This document shows positions 56,226 to 64,000 of a DNA stretch of 64,000 nt, piece after piece; within the stretch, counting starts at the first letter, position 1; each line of letters starts with the position of its first letter. This stretch comes from Pseudomonas brassicacearum. GTDB lineage: Bacteria; Pseudomonadota; Gammaproteobacteria; Pseudomonadales; Pseudomonadaceae. The stretch is taken from the NCBI RefSeq assembly GCF_000585995.1, contig NZ_CP007410.1, positions 6,441,001 to 6,505,000 on the forward strand, written 5' to 3'. The notes under the pieces are model-generated. The model saw nothing but the letters and a program-made list of their open reading frames with translations, did not search any database and was not told the origin of the DNA. Made by a program: the position numbers and the translations under genes.

Positions 56226-58991
56226 TTAGACAGCGATCATTCTACGGTATCGCTGTTCAAGAGCTTGCTTACCACCCTCCATAATTTCACAGACCTCACG
56301 TCTCACCGCCAACTCTTGCAATCCGCCAGCCGCTGCAACCTCAATGCATCCTTTATCTTGAAGAGCTACGACATACTCAGAGTCACCGTTAACGACTATA
56401 TTTGGATTATGGGTGACGACTATGACTTGCCTTCTAGATTTGTTTTCCTGCAGTTTGGAAACAATCAATGATGAAATTAGCCCGTTATCTAGATCGTCTT
56501 CTGGCTGATCCAAAATCAGAGGCTCATTTCCATATGACAAAAGGAATGAGAGTACGGTTGCTGCTTTCTGACCAGCAGAACCCTGGGAAATATCTTTAAG
56601 TCTTTTTCCGTCATTAAATTTAACAACGAGCCGATCATCAGGAAACCACAGGTTAAGTCGATCAAAATTTTCCTGTTGCAACTGGGCCATAAAATCTAGG
56701 AACCGCTTTCCAATTGGCGCTCCCATAATCTGTCCAGAACTGTAATTAAACACCTGTGTTTTGAAATTATGAACACACGCAAAGATTTGAGTCAAATCAT
56801 TAGGAATTGCGGGCACTTTATTATGCTCTGCCATGAGCGCTGACCATAACAAATGTAAAAAGCCCGTCTCTTTTTCTTTATCTAATATATCACTACTAAA
56901 AGCCGTATCAGAACGGCCTATCACAGTACGGAAGGAATCTTCCATATCTTCCATATTACAAAGTGGCTCTATGGAAAGACTTATAGAGTCATTGCTTGAC
57001 AAATGCTGACGCACGAACTCTCTACGCCTAACGGTGAGCGACTTTCTAAGTTCAATAAGATCAGCGTAAATAAGATTGATTTCGACAGTTGCTTGATATT
57101 CTTGTGACTCGAACCCCTTTATTTCGCCTAACTTTTTCTCAATACTAGCTTTCGTTTCAACGAGCTGCTGATATTGACCTGGATTATCTACTCCATTTTG
57201 GGTTAGGTTTTCCACAAGAGAAGCATACTGCTGAATAGCGATATCTTGCTGTTTACCAAAATCGCTACTCGACTGCCAGCTGTCGAACTCGCAGATACGA
57301 TCGTTCATTCCGGAAATCAAGTCTGAAACTTTGTTCTTAAACTCCGAGTAAACTTGCGCCATAACGCCGATTCGTTCAAGCAACTCCAAATCAATATGAT
57401 TAGTGGCGACAAATGCCGAACTGTCAAACGCTAAGCCTTCAGCTTCGCGTATTTCCTTTGAAAGCTTATCTCCTAGACTCGCGAAATGCCCCTTAAAATC
57501 CTTAATAGCTTTATTTTTCGTTATCGCACTATTGAAACAAGACAACACTTCTGCATGCCCAGAAGATTCAATAATTCCAATCTTCTGAATTACATCTGCC
57601 AGTTGACCTTCAAGAACGTTTTTATTGGCCATCTGGCCTTGAAGCACTCTTCTCTGACCACACAAAGACAGAAACTTGTTCTCTTTTTCAGCCCACGCCA
57701 TTTTCCAGCCAAATAAATCTACCACATCGGTTTCGTCGATAATTCTTATTAATGCACTTGGATTTTTGGCAATATCATATATCTGCTTTTGACTGAAAAT
57801 TTTTACAGGAAACCTACTGCGGGCATCGCCATGTTCAGCTTTCCATTCTTGCCCATCCCATTTGAAGATGAGCACATTGGGAGCGTCTGACGCCCATTTT
57901 AAAAAGTAAAAAGCCCCTTCTTTTTGGATTATACAGCTGATAGTAGTTTCATTAAGTAGGACACCCTCGGCATCACGGCTAGCTGATTTCTGTGCAAAAC
58001 GCGTAAAAGTATCCTTAACCTCATTACGGCCTACTATATCTAATAAATCCTTGTCTCGCCCTAATCCCAGTCGAATAAATTCAAGAATAGAAGACTTACC
58101 ACTTCCACGTCCTCCAATAATAGAATTCAACCAAGGGTTAAATTTAATTTCTAGCGGCTTACCTCTACCACAATATTTAGCTTTATCTATGGAGATAGAA
58201 TAAATCACATTACTTGAAATAGCATTGGGATTGTCGACAACGGCGTTAGATCGTTTAATGGAAGACGCACCGTCAATCAGCGCCAACCTTAATCCGTCAA
58301 TAGTCGGGCTAGACATTTTCACCCAAGTAAAAGCTCTACCGACTTCTTCGGGTCGATGCGCGTCAGACCCAATGACTTCTGCCAATCCCAATCCTAGAGA
58401 CTTGTAACGCCTTAAACATTCAGCATGCTCCGGCCCACGACCACCTTCTGGAAAAATCACCTCGATTGCAGAAGATCTATTGCAAATTTGGCTTATGGTA
58501 TGGGTAGACTGCAGTTGGCACATTCCAGCCTTCATATCGACATGGGCTGGAATCGCAACACCACCTGACTTAATAATTTCCTCTACAATATTTTCTGCGC
58601 TTTCACCTGCGACAGCATCACTATTCCCATACTCTCCTCTAAACTTGGCAGCTCCGACGATAGCCTGTACGATGTCAGAAGTCTTGGAAGGATCGAAAAC
58701 AGCAAGGATATGAATATTGCCGTTTGCGGTAATCTCAACACCCGGAAATATATAAATGCTCTTCCCTTCACTCCTCAGAACTGAAGCTTCTTCTTGAAGA
58801 CGCTCAATCCATGAACCGGTGTTGTGATCCGTTACCGCTATACACTCTATTCCTTTTTCTACAAACGAGATTAACCATTCTCTTGGCGTTACCGTATTCC
58901 GCAGGTTAGGCTCATGGCGTCCATAGTCCATTGAGGCAGGGGTATGCGTGTGAAAATCAAATGTCCACCATCTTGCTCCTACCTGAACCAT
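56226..58991 (-). CDS. PHP-domain/SMC-like ATPase (TrlF-like), possible defence protein
   Basis: 921 residues. N-terminal PHP phosphoesterase domain (about 8-240) with metal-binding motifs DFHTHTP, VTDHNTG, FPGVEIT, IPAHVD and GSDAHRP. Then an SMC/RecF-like ATPase: Walker A IIGGRGSGKSSIL (about 290), a long helical/coiled-coil insertion (about 440-680), signature SQGSAGQKA, Walker B LILDQPEDDLDN and H-loop VVTHNPN. This is the layout of proteins annotated as TrlF-family ATPases; function is not established, and the combination suggests nucleic-acid cleavage gated by ATP. The gene is strikingly AT-rich compared with its surroundings and stands alone, signs of horizontal transfer. Confidence 0.85.
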   Translation of the reverse strand: MVQVGARWWTFDFHTHTPASMDYGRHEPNLRNTVTPREWLISFVEKGIECIAVTDHNTGSWIERLQEEASVLRSEGKSIYIFPGVEITANGNIHILAVFDPSKTSDIVQAIVGAAKFRGEYGNSDAVAGESAENIVEEIIKSGGVAIPAHVDMKAGMCQLQSTHTISQICNRSSAIEVIFPEGGRGPEHAECLRRYKSLGLGLAEVIGSDAHRPEEVGRAFTWVKMSSPTIDGLRLALIDGASSIKRSNAVVDNPNAISSNVIYSISIDKAKYCGRGKPLEIKFNPWLNSIIGGRGSGKSSILEFIRLGLGRDKDLLDIVGRNEVKDTFTRFAQKSASRDAEGVLLNETTISCIIQKEGAFYFLKWASDAPNVLIFKWDGQEWKAEHGDARSRFPVKIFSQKQIYDIAKNPSALIRIIDETDVVDLFGWKMAWAEKENKFLSLCGQRRVLQGQMANKNVLEGQLADVIQKIGIIESSGHAEVLSCFNSAITKNKAIKDFKGHFASLGDKLSKEIREAEGLAFDSSAFVATNHIDLELLERIGVMAQVYSEFKNKVSDLISGMNDRICEFDSWQSSSDFGKQQDIAIQQYASLVENLTQNGVDNPGQYQQLVETKASIEKKLGEIKGFESQEYQATVEINLIYADLIELRKSLTVRRREFVRQHLSSNDSISLSIEPLCNMEDMEDSFRTVIGRSDTAFSSDILDKEKETGFLHLLWSALMAEHNKVPAIPNDLTQIFACVHNFKTQVFNYSSGQIMGAPIGKRFLDFMAQLQQENFDRLNLWFPDDRLVVKFNDGKRLKDISQGSAGQKAATVLSFLLSYGNEPLILDQPEDDLDNGLISSLIVSKLQENKSRRQVIVVTHNPNIVVNGDSEYVVALQDKGCIEVAAAGGLQELAVRREVCEIMEGGKQALEQRYRRMIAV

Positions 58992-59464
58992 GAACCGTCT
59001 TCCTTATGCTCATCAAATGACGGCTGTCTCCTAGGTTCCGGTAGCAGCCTTGAGAATTGTGAGCTTACTCGCAATGGCGAAAACGTACTATCAGTCTAAC
59101 GGATGCTCTGTAGGGGTTGAAATGACGAGACAATCACTTGCGGGGCCGGGGACAGAAGGCATGCACACCCCGCACGCAGTGGTTGTCTCATTCCAATACT
59201 GAACCTGCCTAACAATCCCGCACGCTAATGCCAGCTGAATTAGCCCTATACATCAACTTTACTGGGCATATTCAACCAAAAGCGGCCTTTTTCGAGCGTA
59301 TGCTTTTTGGCCGATTTTATCTGTCGTGGCGGGCGTCAACCGACATAGCTGACATTCTAGACAGAAGCCAAATGGCTGATTGCTATCGATCAGCGGAGCA
59401 ACCGTTACCAGTCTTGGCCCGCCGCGCTATAGGGACTCGATAGTTCGAAGGATAGCCCTCAAGG
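58992..59464. other. Intergenic region, no gene supported
   Basis: I see no convincing gene. CCAAAAGCGGCC at 59276-59287 nearly matches CCAAAAGCGGTC at 56167-56178 on the other side of the PHP-ATPase gene, in the same orientation, and may mark the edges of an insertion. A partly inverse copy (TTTTTGGCCGATTTT) follows at about 59304. A 71-codon open frame (59228-59443) lacks a ribosome-binding site and any recognisable sequence. Confidence 0.5.
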
Positions 59465-60454
59465 TTAGGAGTTTTTAGGCGGAACACGGACGGTACAGGT
59501 TTTCGAATAAAACGGAGGAAACTCTCCGGCAAGCTTGTTTTTCAGGTAGTAGCCGTACGTGATTTCATAGGTCCCCGGATCGAGATTCACCGTTGATGTC
59601 ACGCTGTTGGGACCGCTCCTTAGCGGGGTCTGTGCTCGATCAATCTGGGTTTGGGAGTATTTACCCTCGACCCTGTTGATAGACATCATCAGTGGGGACG
59701 CCGTGGTCAGAAGTGAGGAGTTCTGCAACTCAAACCCTACCGTGATAGGAACGCCGCTTCTGAGGGTGTCAGGCGGGCAGTAGCTGTTTTTAACCCCCTG
59801 TATGCTTTCTGTTGTGTACCCCTTGGCGGTTGTGGGGGGCGAAAACTCTTCTTGGGCCGCGGTTTGAGCTAGCGATTGTCGCAGACGCTCTGTTTGCGCT
59901 CGAGTTTCCAGTGCATGGCTCCTGATTTCCTCAACGAGGCCCTCACCTGTACCGGCCGTTTCACCTGGCTCTCGGTTGTACCGAGCTAACGCTCTATCCA
60001 AATTGTCGTCTACAGGTCTCGATACAGCTGACTTGGCCGCTTGCTGACCTGTGTCTAGGTTTGGTGTGGTAGTAACGCTAGTCCCATTCAGGTTTTGTGC
60101 AGACTTATTAGGGCTTTCCTTGGGGCGAGATTGCTTTTCGAGCGTTGCCTGTAATTTTGAAAGGTCGCTCTTGACAGCTTTCAGCTGTCCCGATTGATCT
60201 TGTTTCGCTGCTGTCGCGTTCAGAGCCGATATCGCGGAGGTTAGATTCTCAAGGTCATGCTTGGTGATTCCCTGCCCATCAACGATATTGACATTGATCG
60301 GCTGAGCCTTTGTGGCCTCGGTGTCAACGACTACCTTTGCTGGGCCAGAAAATGAACCATAGAGATTGGCGGCGGCAAAACCAATAATCCCTGCAATTGT
60401 TGCCCATATTTGGGTATGAATGTTTTGGCGACTAAAAAATTTATCAGAAGGCAT
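59465..60454 (-). CDS. Hypothetical membrane-anchored protein
   Basis: 329 residues. One transmembrane segment near the N-terminus (about 14-34, IWATIAGIIGFAAANLYGSF), then a helical, Gln/Lys/Ser-rich middle (about 60-200) and a C-terminal part (about 215-325) with beta-strand character (VPITVGFELQNSSLL, DPGTYEITYGYYL, KTCTVRVPP). The topology suggests that most of it is periplasmic. I recognise no family. GC content is lower than that of the core genes, in line with the accessory character of this region. Confidence 0.65.
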   Translation of the reverse strand: MPSDKFFSRQNIHTQIWATIAGIIGFAAANLYGSFSGPAKVVVDTEATKAQPINVNIVDGQGITKHDLENLTSAISALNATAAKQDQSGQLKAVKSDLSKLQATLEKQSRPKESPNKSAQNLNGTSVTTTPNLDTGQQAAKSAVSRPVDDNLDRALARYNREPGETAGTGEGLVEEIRSHALETRAQTERLRQSLAQTAAQEEFSPPTTAKGYTTESIQGVKNSYCPPDTLRSGVPITVGFELQNSSLLTTASPLMMSINRVEGKYSQTQIDRAQTPLRSGPNSVTSTVNLDPGTYEITYGYYLKNKLAGEFPPFYSKTCTVRVPPKNS

Positions 60455-60744
60455 ACTGCTTTATAGCCAGTTATCGACAGCATTAGTCGTATGGCGTGGT
60501 GCAAAGATTATTTTTTGCACTGCGCACGGTGGGATTTGGATTGTAGATTATGTCCTTAGTGACTGCATACGCCGTTTTTTCTTAGCCACTTAATGTGCGC
60601 CTGTGCTCATCATCATTTGCCGCGAGAAGCTAGGTGTCAGTCTTCATCGATTAATTTTTTCGTCGATAGTACAGCGGGAGAACTACCAGATCCTAAGGGA
60701 TCGAGTGCATTCCAGCGGCTCATGTCTGCAATGTTCATACGTAG
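60455..60744. other. Intergenic region, nothing recognised
   Basis: An AT-richer gap between the membrane protein gene and the frameshifted gene. No hairpin with a T-run, repeat or convincing gene seen. Confidence 0.4.
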
Positions 60745-61367
60745 CTACAGCCGCTTGATCGAGCTCTTGATCCAAGACATGTAGAACTCAATGGTTTGGT
60801 CTATCTGCTGCGGTGTGAAATTGGGCATGGAACCGGGTCCATGTCCCAAGTCGTTCCGCACATCGCTGTAAAACCGTCGCATTGATAGCCGTTCCCAGCT
60901 CTCGATGAATGCGCCATTCACCTTGTTCTCAGGATGATTCAGGAAGTCAGACACGCCTTTCTCATTGCCGGTAGTCCATTTTTTGAGATCGCAAATGATC
61001 TTGGATTTGCTTTCCAGTGCCCTAGCGGCATAGAACGACGGATCTCGGCCACCGATGATCGTTGCCTCGGCCATGTCAATGCTGACGTTCTTCCATGGAA
61101 CGTCCTTTACCAAGAGCCAGAATGGCTGCTGACTTGTTCTTGAAGCTGCGCGTCCTGAGTAGTCTGCAAGTACCCATTGTGATAGTGCAGTGGCATACCG
61201 GCTTGCTTTAGGCGCTCGTTCAGCTTACGCACATTGGTTGCGAATATGCTGTTCAAGCCCTCATTGATGGCTCGAACGCGGCTGGACCGCGAGCCAGGAA
61301 GTGTCATGGGCCCCCGGCTTTCTATCTTGCATTTCGGCCCCGGCCAACTGTCGCGGAAGCTCGGCAT
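60745..61367 (-). pseudogene. Abortive-infection-like protein gene, frameshifted
   Basis: Two frames together give one continuous protein. The upstream part (from 61367) reads INEGLNSIFATNVRKLNERL...HYHNGYLQTTQDAQLQEQVS and then goes out of frame to a stop. The downstream part (to 60745) resumes with PFWLLVKDVPWKNVSIDMAE and continues DPSFYAARALESKSKIICDLK...SDVRNDLGHGPGS. Adding one base near 61128 (GGCTGCTGAC) would join them. The ARALES...K and RN-x-x-GHG motifs resemble the C-terminal domain of abortive-infection proteins. The N-terminal part may also be missing. A sequencing error is possible but cannot be judged here. Confidence 0.6.
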
Positions 61368-61611
61368 TAGCTTGAGCTACTTACTCATCTCGCGTGCGGA
61401 AGGCCAATTCGACGAAGCTTGGGCAACGCTGACGAACATGATCCTGAGCGTCCAATGCAGAGGCTCATGTTCTGACACCCGTTCTCGCGCCAAGCTACAC
61501 ATTACTTACATCACTATTCTGCGAATATTCTTCAGAAATTCGATAGTCGTAGATTTGCTCGATAGCGCCGAATTTGTTGAGGCCGGGAACAGATCTAAAT
61601 GCTAAAAAAGT
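61368..61611. other. Intergenic region, no gene supported
   Basis: No convincing gene. A plus-strand open frame across 61234-61605 overlaps the pseudogene and has no recognisable sequence or ribosome-binding site. Confidence 0.4.
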
Positions 61612-61653
61612 CATAAAAAAACCCGCCCCATACATAATGCACAGGCCGGGCTT
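61612..61653 (-). terminator. Rho-independent terminator after the ydgA-like gene
   Basis: Read on the minus strand: AAGCCCG (61653-61647) pairs with CGGGTTT (61625-61619, one G-U) and is followed by a run of T. It lies 18 bases after the stop of the leftward gene. Confidence 0.7.
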
Positions 61654-61670
61654 GGGTGTTACTTGAGCAG

Positions 61671-63176
61671 TTACTGAACGGCGACGCCGCCGCCAAGCTT
61701 GCTCATGACGAACGCCGTGAATTGCTCAACGGTCATTTTCTGGCCGTTGAAATCAACTTGATTGTTGGCGTAGTGAAGCTTGGTCACCACGTCGCTGCCT
61801 TCAAGTTTCGCCAGTTCCGTGCCGACTGCCATGGCACCGAACATATCGCTGGTAGCGGTGGCCTGATCGGCGATCAGTTTAGCGTCAGTTTGACCTTCCA
61901 TTTGCGCCTGCACGGTCATCAGGTCGACCAGCATCGGCTTGGACACTTTCAGGTTGAACTCCAGCAGCGCGAGCAGCTGACGGCCCAGTTCATCGGGTGG
62001 CAGGTCCATGGATTGCGGCTTGGCGAAATCGACGACCAGGCTCGTACGGCTTTCGCCGTTGGTGGTCGTGAACGACAAGTTTTCCAGTGCCACTTGTGGG
62101 CCGCCAGCCAGGAGTTTTTCCAGATCAGCTTTGACCTGGGCTTCCTCAGCTTCGGTCAGGTTCAATTCCGGAGTCGGCTCACCCGCTTCAGCGGCTTCGG
62201 CAGCCGCTTTTTCGTAGGGTTGAAGCTTGGTCTGGTAAACCTGCATCAGCGACATGGTGGCCGGGATATCGAGGTTCTTCAGGCTGACTGCCATTTGTGC
62301 CGAGCCGATGGTCTTATCGTTGTACGACAATTCACCGATTTTGTAATCAGCACGCCCCGATGCACTGGTGCCAGTCTCGGTGCTGTTGTTCTTCATCTCG
62401 AAGTTCTTCATGCCCACCACCGACTTCGGCTCACCAAAGGTGGCCTTGGTGCTGCTCAGCAACAGGGTGTTGTCACCCATGTAGTAACCGTAAGGGCTTT
62501 TGCTCAGGTTGCTGGCCAGCGTCAGGCCGTTCACTTCAACCTGTACCGGAGTCTGGTCTTCGGCGACGGTGGTCAGCTTGAAGCTGTCCATGTAACCATC
62601 GGCCTTGATCTTCTGTGCCTGGGCGCTGGCGGCCACGTCGATTTTCAGGCCGGAAAAGATGAGCTGGGTCTGTTCATCCAGCTTGGTGTCCAGGGGCAGC
62701 AGCTCGAACGTACCGTTGGTGGATTGGTCGTAACCCAAGTTGACCACGCCTTTGAGCGGCGATTGGTCCTTGGCGGCGACAAACCATTTTTCGGTCAGGG
62801 GGGTTCTTTCAAGCGCGGTGTGGCTGGTGGCCATGACCGGCAGCCATTTGAGTGTCATCAGGCGCGAAAATGGCAGTGGACCGTGTTCGATGTTGTCGAC
62901 GAACAGCAGCTCAACCGGCTCTGCGCCAAATATCTCGCCCTCGCCCTTGAGGCGATAGTGGGCGGTGCTGCTGAAAGTCCCACGGTCGAGGGAAACCAGT
63001 TCGATCGAAGCGGTGCTATTGGACCCGGTCAAGGCCGTTTGCATCTGCTTGTTACTATCGACGATAGCGGTGTTCAGTACGCCTTCGAGCTTCGTGCCGG
63101 TATACCAGGCGCCGCCTGCGCTGATTGCACCGATAACCACAACGATGCCAAGAAGTACGCTTGCTGATTTATTCAT
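61671..63176 (-). CDS. YdgA-family (DUF945) protein
   Basis: 501 residues. Short N-terminus with one transmembrane/signal segment (about 5-25, SVLLGIVVVIGAISAGGAWYTG), then a long periplasmic beta-rich region with YdgA-type features (SLDRGTFSSTAHYRL, NIEHGPLPF, KNLDIPATMSLMQ). Family function is unknown; some members affect envelope or motility traits. ATG 63176 was chosen: the open frame runs further upstream to 63281, but that extension lacks a matching N-terminus. GC content and codon use return to those of the core genome. Confidence 0.85.
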   Translation of the reverse strand: MNKSASVLLGIVVVIGAISAGGAWYTGTKLEGVLNTAIVDSNKQMQTALTGSNSTASIELVSLDRGTFSSTAHYRLKGEGEIFGAEPVELLFVDNIEHGPLPFSRLMTLKWLPVMATSHTALERTPLTEKWFVAAKDQSPLKGVVNLGYDQSTNGTFELLPLDTKLDEQTQLIFSGLKIDVAASAQAQKIKADGYMDSFKLTTVAEDQTPVQVEVNGLTLASNLSKSPYGYYMGDNTLLLSSTKATFGEPKSVVGMKNFEMKNNSTETGTSASGRADYKIGELSYNDKTIGSAQMAVSLKNLDIPATMSLMQVYQTKLQPYEKAAAEAAEAGEPTPELNLTEAEEAQVKADLEKLLAGGPQVALENLSFTTTNGESRTSLVVDFAKPQSMDLPPDELGRQLLALLEFNLKVSKPMLVDLMTVQAQMEGQTDAKLIADQATATSDMFGAMAVGTELAKLEGSDVVTKLHYANNQVDFNGQKMTVEQFTAFVMSKLGGGVAVQ

Positions 63177-63332
63177 GAGTGACCCGATCGATGTCCATGG
63201 TTGAAGTAAGCCGTCGTCTTCCCTGACCCGCAAAGGGGGTGGCTCGACGCCGTAAAGTGGAGGGAGATTACCATCAGGCACCCCTGCGGGCCCAATGTTT
63301 AAAGGGGGAAAAGAATATTCTTGCGAGGTGGT

Positions 63333-63968
63333 CTACGAATATTGGACTTCAATCTCGTCGAGTTGATGGTCGAATGTCTTGAGCCGTGCCGTCCAGGTGT
63401 ACACCAGCACTTCAAAATCGCGATTGATCACAGGCGCGCCTGATGACTCTGCGCGCGAATCGCAGAAGTCCAGTTGATAACGCTCCCGGGCCATGGCGTT
63501 AGCGACGTCACAGAGCTCACGGGCGTTGTTGAGCCAATGCCAGCCATCCTGGGTGACCTGCTTGTCCAAAGCGGCGCATTGGGTCTTGAGCGCCTCGAGG
63601 CTCTTTTCCAGCGGGGTACCGGTGAGTTCCCCCATGACTTCCTGGAACGTACGGCCAGGCTGCCAATAGCTGCCCCAGAAGTAACGATCGAATACCGTTT
63701 CGACCCGCCGGAGCGCAACCTTGGTATCCCAGATCAGGACCAGCGTCTTGCCCTGCTCAAGGTGTTTTTTCTTGATGCGCTGCCCCTGAAGCGATGCCCA
63801 GGCCACGATTGCAATGGATATCACACCGATCAACGCCGCCGCGCTATCCAGGAAGAGCAACGCCTTGTCGATCTGGTGAGTGAGCATGACGCCATAGAAA
63901 TAAGTGGCCGAAAGCAGCATCAACGCCGCAATAGCGCACCAGAAGCCGGGAGCATAAGGGTTTTTCAT
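63333..63968 (-). CDS. Hypothetical inner-membrane protein
   Basis: 211 residues. Two transmembrane helices at the N-terminus (about 9-28 and 38-58), then a cytoplasmic domain of about 150 residues, helical and rich in Trp/Arg, with no motif I recognise. ATG 63968 has GGGGA eight bases upstream; an in-frame ATG at 63983 has no such site. It lies upstream of the ydgA-like gene on the same strand, 156 bases apart. Confidence 0.7.
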   Translation of the reverse strand: MKNPYAPGFWCAIAALMLLSATYFYGVMLTHQIDKALLFLDSAAALIGVISIAIVAWASLQGQRIKKKHLEQGKTLVLIWDTKVALRRVETVFDRYFWGSYWQPGRTFQEVMGELTGTPLEKSLEALKTQCAALDKQVTQDGWHWLNNARELCDVANAMARERYQLDFCDSRAESSGAPVINRDFEVLVYTWTARLKTFDHQLDEIEVQYS

Positions 63969-64000
63969 TATTGGAATCCCCATGACCAGTGACGTCGCGG

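Noticed and set aside
59228-59443. 71-codon plus-strand open frame
   Set aside because: No ribosome-binding site, no recognisable composition or motif; it spans a repeat-like CCAAAAGCGGCC segment.

Overview
The window is a GC-rich chromosomal segment of a Pseudomonas, most likely of the P. fluorescens group. The order gmk-rpoZ-spoT-ridA ... exbB-exbD-tonB, oxyR-recG is the usual Pseudomonas arrangement, the protein sequences fit, and the intergenic gaps carry the REP palindromes (GGGAGC...GCTCCC cores) typical of these genomes.

Region by region. 1-13.2 kb is conserved core: the end of a YicC-family RNase gene, gmk, rpoZ, spoT, ridA, a lipoprotein, a nucleotide-sugar-epimerase-like protein, the ExbB-ExbD-TonB energy transducer, OxyR, RecG and a YbaK-HDOD fusion. 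13.3-16.6 kb is a transition zone with a delta-60 repeat protein, an SCP2-like protein, the first small DUF3077-type gene behind a long structured leader, and a tandem REP array.

16.6-47.3 kb is a complete type VI secretion system of the P. aeruginosa H1 type. The left arm runs leftwards (fha, tssJ, tssK, tssL, tssM, tagF, pppA, ppkA, tagT, tagS, tagR, tagQ): part of the membrane complex plus the threonine-phosphorylation control pathway. The right arm runs rightwards (tssA, tssB, tssC, hcp, a Tae4-type amidase and its lipoprotein immunity partner, tssE, tssF, tssG, clpV, vgrG): sheath, tube, baseplate, spike and recycling ATPase. No tagJ is present; the effector/immunity pair occupies its usual place between hcp and tssE. 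47.3-52.5 kb is the VgrG-linked cargo module: an EagR-type chaperone, a 1481-residue PAAR-Rhs polymorphic toxin whose tip looks like a RES (NAD-degrading) domain, and a small immunity protein resembling the toxin-binding part of Xre/MbcA/ParS antitoxins.

52.5-61.6 kb is accessory DNA: two more copies of the DUF3077 cassette flanking a methyltransferase gene and a kinase gene that has lost its start, then an AT-rich stretch with a PHP-ATPase (TrlF-like, possible defence gene), an unknown membrane protein and a frameshifted abortive-infection-like gene. 61.6-64 kb holds a YdgA-family protein and a small membrane protein.

The most unusual signal is in the leaders of the three DUF3077-type genes. 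Each can form two long interleaved helices (order A-B-A'-B'). The A/A' sequences differ between copies but stay complementary, and A' is also complementary to the ribosome-binding site/start region of its own gene. This looks like a bistable RNA switch repeated in three copies flanking the T6SS locus. I do not recognise it as a described RNA family, but I could not run a search.
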